From positions 532,960 through 596,959 of the forward strand of contig NZ_CAKLDI010000002.1 of the NCBI RefSeq assembly GCF_921293875.1: 64,000 bases of DNA. The letters run 5' to 3'. Every line of letters begins with the position of its first letter. Positions within the stretch are counted from its first letter, which is position 1. The notes beneath the pieces were generated by a model. The model worked only from the letters and a program-made list of their open reading frames with translations, was not told the DNA's origin and did not search any database. Source of the DNA: Vibrio stylophorae (GTDB taxonomy: Bacteria > Pseudomonadota > Gammaproteobacteria > Enterobacterales > Vibrionaceae). The position numbers and the translations under genes are program-made. Positions 1 to 8,703 of the stretch are shown here, in pieces.

Positions 1-1326
1 CACCAGCTCTGAGTGCATGGCTGCAACGCCATTGACTTTGTAGCTACCAGCGACACATAAATTGGCCATGCGCACTTGGCGATAAGGCTGCTCTTGAATG
101 ATCGACAGCGTGCTACGTTTTTCAATATCGTCCGGCCAATGCTTATCAACTTCGAGTAACAAGCGATAGTTGATCTCGAAAATAATCTCCATATGGCGAG
201 GCAAAACCTCTTTAATTAAGGCCTCAGACCAACGCTCAAGTGCCTCTGGCAGCAAAGTGTGGTTGGTATACGCAAAGGTCTGCTGGCAAATTTGCCATGC
301 TTGCTTCCACTCATAGTGGTATTCATCAAGCAGCAATCGCATTAACTCCGGAATGGCAATCGCAGGGTGCGTATCATTCAACTGAATGGTTTGTAGCTGG
401 GGTAGCGTCTCAAGGCGATGCCCTGCACCAAGATGGCGACGTAATATATCGCGCAAAGAACATGCACAGTGGAAATATTGCTGCATTAAGCGAAGACGCT
501 TACCTTGCTGGTGATTGTCATTGGGATATAGGAGCTGTGTAATGTTGCTCGCATCAATTTGGCTCTGATGCGCGCCGGTATAATCGCTGGCATCAAAACG
601 CTCAAATTCAAAAGGCTCAATGGCTTGCGCCTCCCACAAGCGAAGTGGCATCACGCATTGGTTACGATAGCCAAGCACGGGAATATCCCATGCCACGCCT
701 TTCACATTCATGCTGGTGTGCCAGCGACGTCGCATCTTACCTTGTTCATCGCGATACACTTCCACATGGCCAAAAAATCCCACCTCTTGGTTCAGCTCAG
801 GTCGCTTCACTTGCCATGGGTAACCACGCTCACCCTGCCAGCAATCGGCGGTTTCTCGCTGCTGATTACTTTCAAAGTATTGTTTAAATAAACCATATTC
901 ATAATGCAGGCCATAGCCTACGGCTGGGTATCCTTGCGAGACCAAGCCATCAAGATAACAAGCGGCCAAACGGCCAAGACCACCATTGCCCAGTGCCGGA
1001 TCTCGTTCTTGCTCCAGTACATCGGCTAATTCAACCTGCCACTGTGCCAATGTTTGCTGCGCCAGTTGATAGAGATCCATATTGATCAAATTGTTAGCCG
1101 TGAGCCGACCAATCAAAAACTCCATGGAGAGATAATTGACATGTCGCAGTGCATGTTGCTCACAAAACTGCTCGGTGGAAATGAGGTCATGGTTGGTTTG
1201 CTCACTCAGCGCACTCGCCAACGCTTGATACCAAGCTTGGGTGTCTGCACTTTGCTCAGTGTGCGCCATGCGATGCAAGTGATTGAGAATGGATTGGGAT
1301 AGAGACTCGACAGATAAATCAATCAT
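1..1326 (-). CDS. malP: Maltodextrin/glycogen phosphorylase, N-terminal 442 codons (cut by window edge)
   Basis: Phosphorolysis of alpha-1,4-glucan or maltodextrin to glucose-1-phosphate in the cytoplasm (GT35 family). The reverse strand reads open from an ATG at 1326 to base 1, giving MIDLSVESLSQSILNHLHRM onward. Family hallmarks are the NYLSMEFLIGR block near residue 72, ERDPALGNGGLGRLAACYLD near 120-140, the YGLHYEYGLFKQ block, and LNDTHPAIAIPELMR near 330. The C-terminal PLP-binding half lies outside the window. An AAGG lies about 9 bases before the ATG. Two MalT-box-like sequences upstream favour a maltose-regulon malP over glgP, but the two enzymes are close homologues and the symbol is a best guess. 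The family identity is secure. Confidence 0.93.
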   Translation of the reverse strand, partial: MIDLSVESLSQSILNHLHRMAHTEQSADTQAWYQALASALSEQTNHDLISTEQFCEQHALRHVNYLSMEFLIGRLTANNLINMDLYQLAQQTLAQWQVELADVLEQERDPALGNGGLGRLAACYLDGLVSQGYPAVGYGLHYEYGLFKQYFESNQQRETADCWQGERGYPWQVKRPELNQEVGFFGHVEVYRDEQGKMRRRWHTSMNVKGVAWDIPVLGYRNQCVMPLRLWEAQAIEPFEFERFDASDYTGAHQSQIDASNITQLLYPNDNHQQGKRLRLMQQYFHCACSLRDILRRHLGAGHRLETLPQLQTIQLNDTHPAIAIPELMRLLLDEYHYEWKQAWQICQQTFAYTNHTLLPEALERWSEALIKEVLPRHMEIIFEINYRLLLEVDKHWPDDIEKRSTLSIIQEQPYRQVRMANLCVAGSYKVNGVAAMHSELV

Positions 1327-1386
1327 GATCAGGGCCTTATTTTGTGAACGCTCGATTCAAGCCTATACAAAACAAGGCGCTATCCG

Positions 1387-1418
1387 CCTCATCCTTTTAT
1401 TTTTTTTCTAGGGATGAG
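1387..1418 (-). promoter_or_regulatory. Possible pair of MalT boxes upstream of the phosphorylase gene
   Basis: GGATGAGG on the - strand (1387-1394) and GGGATGAG on the + strand (1411-1418) resemble the MalT box core (GGAKGA). They lie about 60-90 bp upstream of the phosphorylase start in opposite orientations. The motif is short, so this is suggestive only. Confidence 0.4.
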
Positions 1419-1461
1419 AGAAAGGCGTAGATTCGCTTTCGTTCATCTCATCAGTCCCAAC

Positions 1462-1487
1462 AAAAAAGAGCAGCCAAGCTGCTCTTT
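1462..1487 (-). terminator. Rho-independent terminator of the PhzF-family gene
   Basis: Ten-base-pair stem AAAGAGCAGC/GCTGCTCTTT (1465-1474, 1478-1487) with a 3-base loop. Read on the - strand it is followed by a T-run, and it sits about 30 bp beyond the stop of the gene ending at 1519. Confidence 0.85.
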
Positions 1488-1518
1488 ATCGTCGATATAG
1501 TTGATGGGATCAAAACAA

Positions 1519-2400
1519 CTATAGGGGCAATTCATCTGCCACGAGCATCGGTGATGCGACAGCTTCACTACAATCGCCACCAACCCAAACCTGCTCAATT
1601 TGCTGATCGGTTTGCTCTACCGTCACCTGTAAAATAGACGGCGATTTGAGCTGCCGGCCTTGCTCAAATACAAATCGTCCTCTCAATCCACCATATTGAC
1701 TAAGATATGCGCCCAATGCGCCGCAAGCGCTTCCAGTGGCGGACTCTTCATCAATCCCCACCGCCGGTGCAAAGTTACGGCACATCGCTGTAATTTGCGA
1801 CTCATTAGGCGTCAAAGTGAATAGGTGAAATGCGATCATGCCATTGGCTTTGCAAAAAGCTTTAATAGCAGGTAAATCAGGCTGAATTTTTTTCAGTTGT
1901 GCCGGGGTGTGAATGGGGACCATAAGATCGGATAGACCCGTTGAAACCACTGCTAGTGGAAGGCCTGTGGCTAAAATTTGCTCCGCTTGTAAACCAAGCA
2001 GCGGCGCAATTTCATTAGCATCAAATTGCTGACCAAATTGCGGCGCAGCTTGCGCCATCACCACACCTTGCTCGGTAATTTTCACAGCCAAGTTGCCCGC
2101 TTTGGTCTCTTGCGTCCATTGGCCAAGCTCAAGGCGTCCCAATTGGAATAGCAAACTAAACGCAGCAATCGTGGCATGGCCACACAAATCCACTTCATGA
2201 GTTGGCGTAAAGAAACGGACTTTGACATCCGCGTGACTAGAACGCATGACAAATGCAGTTTCCGATAAACCTACTTCTGCCGCGATTTGTTGCATCTGTG
2301 GCTCAGTTAAACCATCAGCATCTAGTACTACACCGGCAGGATTACCGCCTCGCCCTTCCGCTTGAAAGGCATGCAGGCGATAGACTCGAATCGCTTTCAA
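1519..2400 (-). CDS. PhzF-family protein (phenazine biosynthesis-like isomerase/epimerase fold)
   Basis: 293 residues, typical length for PhzF/YddE-like proteins with the two-lobed diaminopimelate-epimerase fold. The N-terminus has the family motif GRGGNPAGVVLD (about residues 16-27). GLSETAF follows, with Glu47 at the position of the PhzF catalytic glutamate, then the DLCGHATIAAF block near residue 72 and SATGSACGALGAYL near 218. The DHHA isomerase of phenazine synthesis has this fold, but no other phenazine genes are nearby and most bacterial homologues have unknown substrates, so a phenazine role should not be assumed. An AraC regulator lies upstream on the same strand with a gap of about 125 bp; co-regulation is possible but not shown. 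Confidence 0.88.
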   Translation of the reverse strand: MKAIRVYRLHAFQAEGRGGNPAGVVLDADGLTEPQMQQIAAEVGLSETAFVMRSSHADVKVRFFTPTHEVDLCGHATIAAFSLLFQLGRLELGQWTQETKAGNLAVKITEQGVVMAQAAPQFGQQFDANEIAPLLGLQAEQILATGLPLAVVSTGLSDLMVPIHTPAQLKKIQPDLPAIKAFCKANGMIAFHLFTLTPNESQITAMCRNFAPAVGIDEESATGSACGALGAYLSQYGGLRGRFVFEQGRQLKSPSILQVTVEQTDQQIEQVWVGGDCSEAVASPMLVADELPL

Positions 2401-2524
2401 TCAACACCTCAAAATGTCATTCCTTAGACTGTATTGACAGTGCGGCAAAGCGATGGCTTAGGCAAGAGGTAGGGTGAAAATTGGCTCAATTTTCACGATG
2501 AAATCTCATTTCGATAGCAAATAC

Positions 2525-3298
2525 TTAGATTTTGCCTTGGAATCGACGGCGGTATGCCGCTGGGGTATCCCCCACCATTCGGCGAAATGCGTGACTTAAA
2601 CTGGTTGGCGAGGCAAAGCCAAAAAACGCTGCGATTTGCGCCAATGGCTGGTTGGTCTGACTCAATGCCTGCTTGACCGCCGCAATACGCTTTTGCATTA
2701 CATACTGCTGCGGCGTCATCCCCATTTGCTGGCGAAAGAGGTGATGAAACTGACTTAAACTAAGCAAGCAGGCGCCGGCAAGTTGCGCGACGGTGATCGG
2801 CTGGCCGAGGTGAATCTCAATATATTGATCCAACAACGCCACATTCAATTTCCCCTGATCGGGCGCGTCCACATTGGTATGAAGATGCTGACTCAGTAAC
2901 CCCACCAAGGCGTACGCGCAACTTTGTTGTAATAATGCATCCTCAGGCACCTGCGCCACTTCAAAGGTCATGGCCTGCACCAGTTGCTGCATATTGTCTG
3001 AAAGCTGAAAGTAATCTTGACCATCGAACAACTGATTTAATCGCTGCTGCATGGGGCCGCCCGATGTGACCATGGGATCTAAATTAACCACTAAAATGCG
3101 ATTATCACCCAAACCACAGAATGCGTGTTCACGCTCCGATGCCAATAACACCCCTTGCCCTGGGCGCATGCAGTCGCCTTTTCCGGACAATTCAAATTCA
3201 GTCATGCCATCGAGCGCGACAACAATTTGATGGTGGCGGTGATGATGCACATTACTGGTTTCTGGCAGTGCAATCACCTGGGAGATATCAGTTAGCAC
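2525..3298 (-). CDS. AraC-family transcriptional regulator (cupin sensor plus double HTH)
   Basis: 257 residues. The N-terminal part (about 10-150) contains a His-rich cupin-like segment (NVHHHRHHQIVVALDG) and fits a small-ligand sensing domain. The C-terminal 100 residues form the paired helix-turn-helix AraC domain: ITVAQLAGACLLSLSQFHHL as the first HTH, QQYVMQKRIAAVKQAL as the linker helix, and IAAFFGFASPTSLSHAFRRM with the closing TPAAYRRRF. It is transcribed away from a 660-bp intergenic region that also carries RctB-type motifs. Its target is unknown; the adjacent PhzF-family gene downstream is the obvious candidate. Confidence 0.9.
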   Translation of the reverse strand: MLTDISQVIALPETSNVHHHRHHQIVVALDGMTEFELSGKGDCMRPGQGVLLASEREHAFCGLGDNRILVVNLDPMVTSGGPMQQRLNQLFDGQDYFQLSDNMQQLVQAMTFEVAQVPEDALLQQSCAYALVGLLSQHLHTNVDAPDQGKLNVALLDQYIEIHLGQPITVAQLAGACLLSLSQFHHLFRQQMGMTPQQYVMQKRIAAVKQALSQTNQPLAQIAAFFGFASPTSLSHAFRRMVGDTPAAYRRRFQGKI

Positions 3299-3958
3299 AG
3301 TGATTTCTTTGGTCTTTAAGGTGCGGCTATCTTAACTCAACAAACCACAAAGGTTCTAGCAAGATTCGCAAGCCACAGATAACGGAAAGATGATCAAGCT
3401 CACTTTTTTTACGCCGTTTGTCATTTCAATTTGCCTTGATCGCACTATATTCCCTTAAAAAATAAACCAACCCATCAAGATTTAATTTTATATCATTGAT
3501 TTGTTTGGTTAATTTTAAACGCCATTTCAGCCAGATTTGGCATCAAGGTGATGATCCCATGATCATGCTTTCGTGATAGTCACCGCTTAGCTTGATCATC
3601 GTTCTGTACCCATCAATGGCGAATAGACCGCGTAAAAAAGCCCATAACAGCTCAACACCAAAGCAATAACACCTCTTATTTTTCATTGAGTTATCATACT
3701 TGTACAAGATGTGATGCAATTTACCCAACTAGAAAATATGGATATTACTTTATTCTCGCGGTACGCAGCGTTATCTTCTTTGCCAGAAAGTAGGGGCTCA
3801 CGTTAAAATTTTGGTCTGCTCAATTTTCAGATCATTTTCCCCATTTATGTTGTTCGCCAAAGGTCACAATCGCTGACAGCTTTGCCTCGTCAGATTTGAC
3901 CTCATTGCGATATGTCACCGTTGCCTAAATCTGTTTTGGGCCAACCAAGGAAAAAAAA
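3299..3958. other. Intergenic region with RctB-type iterons (possible distal chromosome II replication control site)
   Basis: 660 bp without a convincing gene. It holds three 14-15 bp matches to the origin iterons of this window: CTTGATCATCTTTC on the - strand (3385-3398), CATGATCATGCTTTC on the + strand (3558-3572) and CTTGATCATCGTTCT on the + strand (3591-3605). Each has a TGATCA core containing a Dam GATC site. The first overlaps ACGGAAAG (3382-3389), with TTACGCC starting exactly 27 bp later (3409). This is the spacing seen in the two 39-mer-like elements of the origin region, although TTACGCC departs from TTACGGT. RctB binding here is inferred, not shown. Confidence 0.6.
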
Positions 3959-4816
3959 ATGCAAGGTATTCTGTCGATTCAATCTCATGTGGTTTACGGA
4001 CATGCAGGAAATAGCTCTGCGGTATTTCCCATGCAACGTATGGGCTTTGAGGTTTGGCCGATTCACACAGTCCAATTTTCAAACCATACCCAATACCCAC
4101 AGGGATGGACTGGCCATGCATTTTCTGCCGATGACATTGACACCTTAGTGCAAGGCATTGACAACATTGGCCAACTGCAATCGTGCCAAGCACTGGTCAC
4201 AGGCTATCAGGGTAGCGCTGAGCAATGCCAAGCCATCGAGCGCACCGTACAACGTTTAAAAGCAGCCAACCCCGCGGCGCTTTATGTGTGCGATCCAGTC
4301 ATGGGCGCACCAGATAAAGGCTGCATTGTTGCACCTGGCATTGCCGAAGCGCTGATCAATACCTTGATGCCGATGGCTGATGTGATTGTGCCGAATCAAT
4401 TTGAGCTTTCACAATTTGCTGAAATGCCTATTAAAACATTGGAAGATGCTGTCACCGCCTGCCAAAAGGCCATGGCTAAAGGTCCCAAAATGGTTTTGGT
4501 GAAACATCTTTACTGTCTTTCAGATAGTGAATTTTCAATGATGCTTGCAACGCCTGAAGGTTGCTACCTTGCGCAGCGACCACAATTTGACTTTGAGCGC
4601 CAGCCTGTCGGTGTTGGCGATCTAATTTCTGCACTCTTTACCGCAGGACTTGCCAAAGGGTTCTCAGCTACACAAGCCTTTGCCCACTGCCATAACGCCG
4701 TTTATGGCGTGCTAAAAGAAACCCATGACTGCAATGAATGGGAATTGCAAACCATTGCAGCGCAGCAAGAGCTCGTTCATCCAAGTGCGAGTTACGCCGT
4801 TGAAAAAATCAGTTAA
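3959..4816 (+). CDS. pdxY: Pyridoxal kinase PdxY
   Basis: 285 residues, the usual PdxY length. ATP-dependent phosphorylation of pyridoxal to pyridoxal 5'-phosphate in the vitamin B6 salvage pathway (ribokinase-like fold). The N-terminus [20 protein letters not shown] is the family substrate-binding signature. GYQGSAEQ and CDPVMG follow, then IVPNQFEL near residue 144. The C-terminal [10 protein letters not shown] places the catalytic Asp at 221 in the anion-hole motif. An AAGG sequence followed by a poly-A tract precedes the ATG. The other B6 salvage enzyme, pdxH, is in the same window at 25.3-25.9 kb. Confidence 0.95.
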   Translation: MQGILSIQSHVVYGHAGNSSAVFPMQRMGFEVWPIHTVQFSNHTQYPQGWTGHAFSADDIDTLVQGIDNIGQLQSCQALVTGYQGSAEQCQAIERTVQRLKAANPAALYVCDPVMGAPDKGCIVAPGIAEALINTLMPMADVIVPNQFELSQFAEMPIKTLEDAVTACQKAMAKGPKMVLVKHLYCLSDSEFSMMLATPEGCYLAQRPQFDFERQPVGVGDLISALFTAGLAKGFSATQAFAHCHNAVYGVLKETHDCNEWELQTIAAQQELVHPSASYAVEKIS

Positions 4817-4925
4817 GCCGCTTTCCCACGCTAAACGGAATTTTCCATATTGTGAGTATGCTTAAGCGAGAACTGTGCCAAGCACTGAGCATGTCGTTCT
4901 TACTGAAGCCATCCAAAAGCAAACT

Positions 4926-4950
4926 AAGCGCTCCAAGGAGCGCTTTTTTA
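4926..4950 (+). terminator. Rho-independent terminator downstream of pdxY
   Basis: Nine-base-pair stem AAGCGCTCC/GGAGCGCTT (4926-4934, 4937-4945) with loop AA, followed by a T-run. It lies about 110 bp after the pdxY stop. Confidence 0.8.
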
Positions 4951-5068
4951 TGCACATTTTTTAAACATAAAATCTGCGCTATCTAACATTTTGCCTATGT
5001 TCAAACAGCGTAAATTGCAAATGTTGATATTCCTCACATTAGACAAGTGATATGGATATTATTTGTAC

Positions 5069-5150
5069 AATTAATATCCAACTTTATAGCAGTATTGATA
5101 TTGCACACTGTTGCTTAATTAATATTTCACCTTATAGCTAATTTGTATTT
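5069..5150. repeat. Imperfect direct repeat upstream of the PEGA/SUMF1 gene
   Basis: Two copies of about 34 bp with a 48-bp period (5069-5102 and 5117-5150) share AATTAATAT, then CTTATAGC or TTTATAGC, then a TTG-rich end. About 24 of 34 positions match by eye. The region is very AT-rich and lies about 170-250 bp before the start at 5323, so it could be a pair of operator sites. No regulator is identified. Confidence 0.45.
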
Positions 5151-5322
5151 GTTGTTCGCCACGTAAAAACTGATGGTTTATTCAGCAAACACATCTTTTT
5201 TTTTGCTGACAATGGTCAAATTATCAAAATCAAATAGGCAATCTCTTTGCCTTACATGATATTCTTTGTAACTTGGTGAAATTAGGTTTCAACCTGTTTT
5301 GATTTATAAAAGCAAGGGACAT

Positions 5323-7188
5323 ATGACTCGTATAGGACTTCCAGCGCTGCTTTGGGCTGCGCTATCTTGTTTGCTAGTCAGCGGCTATGCCAGTGCAGAA
5401 GAGGCTCAAGTAGCATCACCTGCCGTTGCAACCGCGCAAAGTGCCGATCCTGTTGCCGAATTAAGCAACAAGATTGATGCAAAGCAAGAAGAGATCAAAC
5501 AAGCTAATGCCGAGGATAATTCGGCACGTGAAAAACTTGCGCAATTAATGAGCGAAAAAGATCAAATTTCTGCCACCGCAGTCACCCTTGAAAAAGATCG
5601 TGATACAGCGCAGCAGCAATTAGACGCACAATTTCAGCGCATGCTTGAAGACCCAGAAGTGGATTTAAACTCTGCCAAAACTGCCTATCAAAAGGCGTGG
5701 GAAGCAGTCAAAAATAACCATATGAAAGGTCTTGAAACACAGCAGTCAATTACTGAACAACAAATGAAAGTTGAGGCATATAACCGCAACAAACAATTGC
5801 TCGGTAGTGAACTTGAGAACTTAGAAGAGTCGCTCAAAGCTGCGCGTGTGCTTCGTCTGCAAGACGAATTAAATTACACCAACACCATTGAGGTGATTCA
5901 TACCATTACTTGTAATGAGAATATGACCTTGGGTGAGTGTAAGAACCAAGGTAAAACGCTCACCATGCAAAAAGCGGTCAACAACTTCCGCGAACAATTG
6001 CTCAATAGCGTGACCGAATCTCAAGTTGCTAAAGCCAACGCTGAAAATGTTGCACTGAACATCCATATGCTCAGCAGCGATATCGTTGATAGCCGCTTTA
6101 GTGGTGAAAGCCGTTTCAGCACACGTCTGAAAGCGGAAATGAAGAGTCATCCAAATCAAACTGCTGCTTGTCGTTTGCTCAATCTTGCCGACCGTTACTG
6201 TATCGACAAAAAAGCAGTACAAACCGTGCATGTTGCACAGCCAAATTCAGAGCGCTGGTTAAGCGTGACCATTCGTTCAAATCGTTTTGACGATAAAGTC
6301 ACCATCAACGGTTTGAGCTATGGCAGCACCCCAATTGAAGTGATGCTGCCTGCTGGCGAACACCAAATCACCGTTGAAAAACCTGGCTTTAAACCATTTA
6401 GCCGCCAAATTGATTTAACCAAGGACACCACCTTCTGGGCTGAACTTCATGAGCAGCGCAATGTGGCAAAACCTGGCAAACAATTTAGCGATGCCCTAAA
6501 AGGGAACAGCCGCGGTCCACGCATGGTGGTGATTGGCTCTGGTAACTACAACATTGGTCCAAAAGCGGAACAAAAAGTGAAAGTGCCAGGCAGCTACTCA
6601 ATCAGCTCAACCCCAGTGACCGTTAACCAGTTCAAACAGTTTGTGGATAATACGGGCTACATTACCCAAGCGGAAAAAGGGCAAGGCTGTAACGCAATCA
6701 ACAATGGTGAGTCTGTAACACAGAGCAGCCAAAACTGGAAAAATCCTGGCTTTGCAGTGAAAAACAGCATGCCTGTGGTTTGTATTACCCAAAACGATGC
6801 GAAAGCTTACGCACAGTGGCTAACCAAACAAAGTGGCTATCAATACCAATTGCCAAGCGATATTCAGTGGGAAGTGGCAGCGCGCGCTGGCACCAGCACA
6901 GATTACTGGTGGGGTAATGATATTGGTGTGGGTAAAGCAAACTCAGGTTGGAGTGGTTCTATTTGGTCAAACAAGAGCCCATCGCCTGTAGCAAGCTTCC
7001 CAGCGAACCCATTTGGTCTTTATGACACCGTCGGTAACGTTTGGGAATGGACCAAAAACAGCCATCCTGTTGCCCGCGGCGGCGCATGGAGCTTCTCACC
7101 AAACCAAGCTCGTGTGGCTGAGAAACTCGAATTGGCACCGAATGAAAGTGCAAACTACGTCGGCTTCCGCGTCGTTCGTAGCATCTAA
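5323..7188 (+). CDS. Secreted coiled-coil/PEGA/SUMF1-domain envelope protein
   Basis: The ATG at 5323 is preferred because AAGGGA precedes it; an in-frame upstream start at 5299 lacks this. The product is 621 residues. Residues 1-27 form a signal peptide ending SGYASA/EE. A long, probably coiled-coil stretch follows (about 40-185), then a Cys-containing segment. A PEGA-type domain spans about 325-385 (VTINGLSYGSTPIEVMLPAG, EKPGFKPFSRQI). The C-terminal SUMF1-like domain (about 410-621) has SSTPVTVNQFKQFV, LPSDIQWEVAARAG, NVWEWT and VGFRVVRS. The formylglycine-generating enzymes of this fold use cysteines near the C-terminus. None are present here after RGGAWSF, so sulfatase activation is unlikely and a structural or binding role is inferred. 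Probably periplasmic or envelope-associated. Confidence 0.8.
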   Translation: MTRIGLPALLWAALSCLLVSGYASAEEAQVASPAVATAQSADPVAELSNKIDAKQEEIKQANAEDNSAREKLAQLMSEKDQISATAVTLEKDRDTAQQQLDAQFQRMLEDPEVDLNSAKTAYQKAWEAVKNNHMKGLETQQSITEQQMKVEAYNRNKQLLGSELENLEESLKAARVLRLQDELNYTNTIEVIHTITCNENMTLGECKNQGKTLTMQKAVNNFREQLLNSVTESQVAKANAENVALNIHMLSSDIVDSRFSGESRFSTRLKAEMKSHPNQTAACRLLNLADRYCIDKKAVQTVHVAQPNSERWLSVTIRSNRFDDKVTINGLSYGSTPIEVMLPAGEHQITVEKPGFKPFSRQIDLTKDTTFWAELHEQRNVAKPGKQFSDALKGNSRGPRMVVIGSGNYNIGPKAEQKVKVPGSYSISSTPVTVNQFKQFVDNTGYITQAEKGQGCNAINNGESVTQSSQNWKNPGFAVKNSMPVVCITQNDAKAYAQWLTKQSGYQYQLPSDIQWEVAARAGTSTDYWWGNDIGVGKANSGWSGSIWSNKSPSPVASFPANPFGLYDTVGNVWEWTKNSHPVARGGAWSFSPNQARVAEKLELAPNESANYVGFRVVRSI

Positions 7189-7205
7189 TCGAAACATCCC
7201 TTGCC

Positions 7206-7236
7206 AAAGCGCCGCTCATGCGGCGCTTTTCTTTTA
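7206..7236 (+). terminator. Rho-independent terminator of the PEGA/SUMF1 gene
   Basis: Ten-base-pair perfect stem AAAGCGCCGC/GCGGCGCTTT (7206-7215, 7220-7229), loop TCAT, then TTCTTTT. It begins 17 bp after the stop codon. Confidence 0.9.
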
Positions 7237-7294
7237 TGGCAATTACTCTACACTGTGGTCTTTCTGATTTATCAGACAAAACAAGGACCCGTTC

Positions 7295-8239
7295 GTGCCG
7301 AACTTTTTCTCTCAGCTCAATGAAGCGCTGATCATCACCGGACCAATCTGCATTATGTTGATCGCCGGTATTATTCTCAAAAGACAACGCATTCTCGATG
7401 ACGCATTCGTTGAAACCGCTTCTCGCCTTTTATTTCAATTCACACTCCCTGTATTACTTGGCCTGAGTATTCTCGGAACCGATCTCCACCAACTGAACAA
7501 TGGACCACTGCTAGCCTTTGCCATCATCGCCAATACCCTGTTTTTTCTTTTTTGGCATCTGCTCTCCCCTTTATTGATTCAAAATCCCAGTGATCGCGGC
7601 GTATTTGTTCAGGGGACCTTTCGCGGTAATACAGGGATTATTGGCCTTGCCTATGTGGCTAATCTTTACGGTCAAACCGGACTCGCGCTTGGCGCACTCT
7701 ATGTCGCGGTGTGCACCGTACTATTTAATATTTTGGCGACCATCACCCTCAGCCATGGTCAAAATCAGTCCAAGGGCATCTTTGCTTTTATCAAAAATAT
7801 TGTGAAAAATCCGCTGATCATCGGTATTGGCGTGGGCTTGGTGATCGCATGGTTTGAATGGCAACTGCCAAAAGTACTGATTGATACAGGGGAGTATTTT
7901 GCCCGAATGACCCTACCGCTTGCGGTGCTATGTACAGGCGCATCCATTGAATTAAAGACCTTATTTCGCGGTAATTGGCAGGCTTGGGTTTCCGCTATCG
8001 TTCGTGTTGGTGTGTGTCCACTGATCTTAACTTTAAGCGCTTACGCCTTTGGCTTTCGAAAAATGGAACTCACGATTGTGTTCTTTATGTCAGGCGCACC
8101 TGCCGCAGCTGCAAGCTATGTGATGGCAAGAGCCATGGGCGGCAATGCGAAATTAGCCGCTGAGATTATTGCAATCTCGACCGTGTTGTCAGTGCTCACC
8201 ACCAGCCTTGGGATGATGCTGCTCGCTATCTATGCTTAA
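7295..8239 (+). CDS. Auxin efflux carrier (AEC) family transporter
   Basis: 314 residues beginning at a GTG preceded by ACAAGGA. The protein is almost entirely hydrophobic, with about ten predicted membrane segments in the two-bundle arrangement usual for AEC proteins. Family features include IMLIAGIILKRQRILDD at the N-terminus, the GTFRGNTGIIGLAYVANLYG stretch, and a C-terminal SGAPAAAASYVMARAMGG block resembling the second crossover region. Bacterial members carry malate, malonate or other small carboxylates; the substrate here cannot be told. It appears monocistronic, flanked by terminators at 7206 and 8305. Confidence 0.9.
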   Translation: MPNFFSQLNEALIITGPICIMLIAGIILKRQRILDDAFVETASRLLFQFTLPVLLGLSILGTDLHQLNNGPLLAFAIIANTLFFLFWHLLSPLLIQNPSDRGVFVQGTFRGNTGIIGLAYVANLYGQTGLALGALYVAVCTVLFNILATITLSHGQNQSKGIFAFIKNIVKNPLIIGIGVGLVIAWFEWQLPKVLIDTGEYFARMTLPLAVLCTGASIELKTLFRGNWQAWVSAIVRVGVCPLILTLSAYAFGFRKMELTIVFFMSGAPAAAASYVMARAMGGNAKLAAEIIAISTVLSVLTTSLGMMLLAIYA

Positions 8240-8304
8240 AAACAATAAATATCGCTCGCCCTTTCAGCAGCAACAATCATAGTCACAGCCACTCATTTTC
8301 CATA

Positions 8305-8336
8305 AAAAAGATGACATCAATGTCATCTTTTTCCTT
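8305..8336. terminator. Bidirectional rho-independent terminator
   Basis: Stem AAAAAGATGACAT/ATGTCATCTTTTT (8305-8317, 8320-8332) with a 2-base gap. T-runs follow on both strands. It would end the AEC gene on the + strand and anything read from about 8.5 kb on the - strand. Confidence 0.85.
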
Positions 8337-8368
8337 TTCGATTATCGCTTTGCAAATAGGCATCACAT

Positions 8369-8506
8369 CTATCTCGGTCGATAAGCGCCGCGAAAACTAC
8401 CACTTCGACTCGGAAAAGCACGCCCTTTTGGTGTTGCTGGCGTTGAATTGGGTGAATTTTCCGTTTCACCATTTTGACTATTACAGCATGCAAAATGAAT
8501 ATTCAT
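8369..8506 (-). CDS. Candidate small protein of 45 residues, no recognised family
   Basis: An ATG at 8506 is preceded by GGAG with about 7 bases spacing, and the frame closes at 8369 just before the bidirectional terminator. The peptide begins MNIHFACCNS, is rich in Ser, Asn and Pro in the middle, and ends in an Arg-rich tail (FRGAYRPR). An in-frame upstream ATG at 8524 would add six residues. No homologous family was recognised. The region may be only untranslated DNA; the ribosome binding site and following terminator are the main support. Confidence 0.3.
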   Translation of the reverse strand: MNIHFACCNSQNGETENSPNSTPATPKGRAFPSRSGSFRGAYRPR

Positions 8507-8703
8507 GTTTTTGCTCCATGTCATATTTAATCTCTGCTTAACAACATAGGTGAAAAAACAACCACCACGCCTGATCGAGATCAAAAAACAGCCATTTGCA
8601 AACTATAATTCATCAAGATGACGACGTAATCGTGCATGACCATGCAAAAGTCATTTGCATAATTAGTTGGTTTTACCTATTGAAAGAATTGCCACAAACC
8701 TTA

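Noticed and set aside
240..1302. + strand open frames across the left edge
   Set aside because: They lie antisense to a clearly conserved phosphorylase reading frame that runs off the window edge.
1519..2400. Considered a phenazine biosynthesis locus
   Set aside because: PhzF-like protein alone; no phzA-E or phzG genes nearby.
3543..3728. 61-codon - strand frame inside the iteron-bearing intergenic region
   Set aside because: No ribosome binding site or family; its start and end lie in the RctB-type motif cluster.
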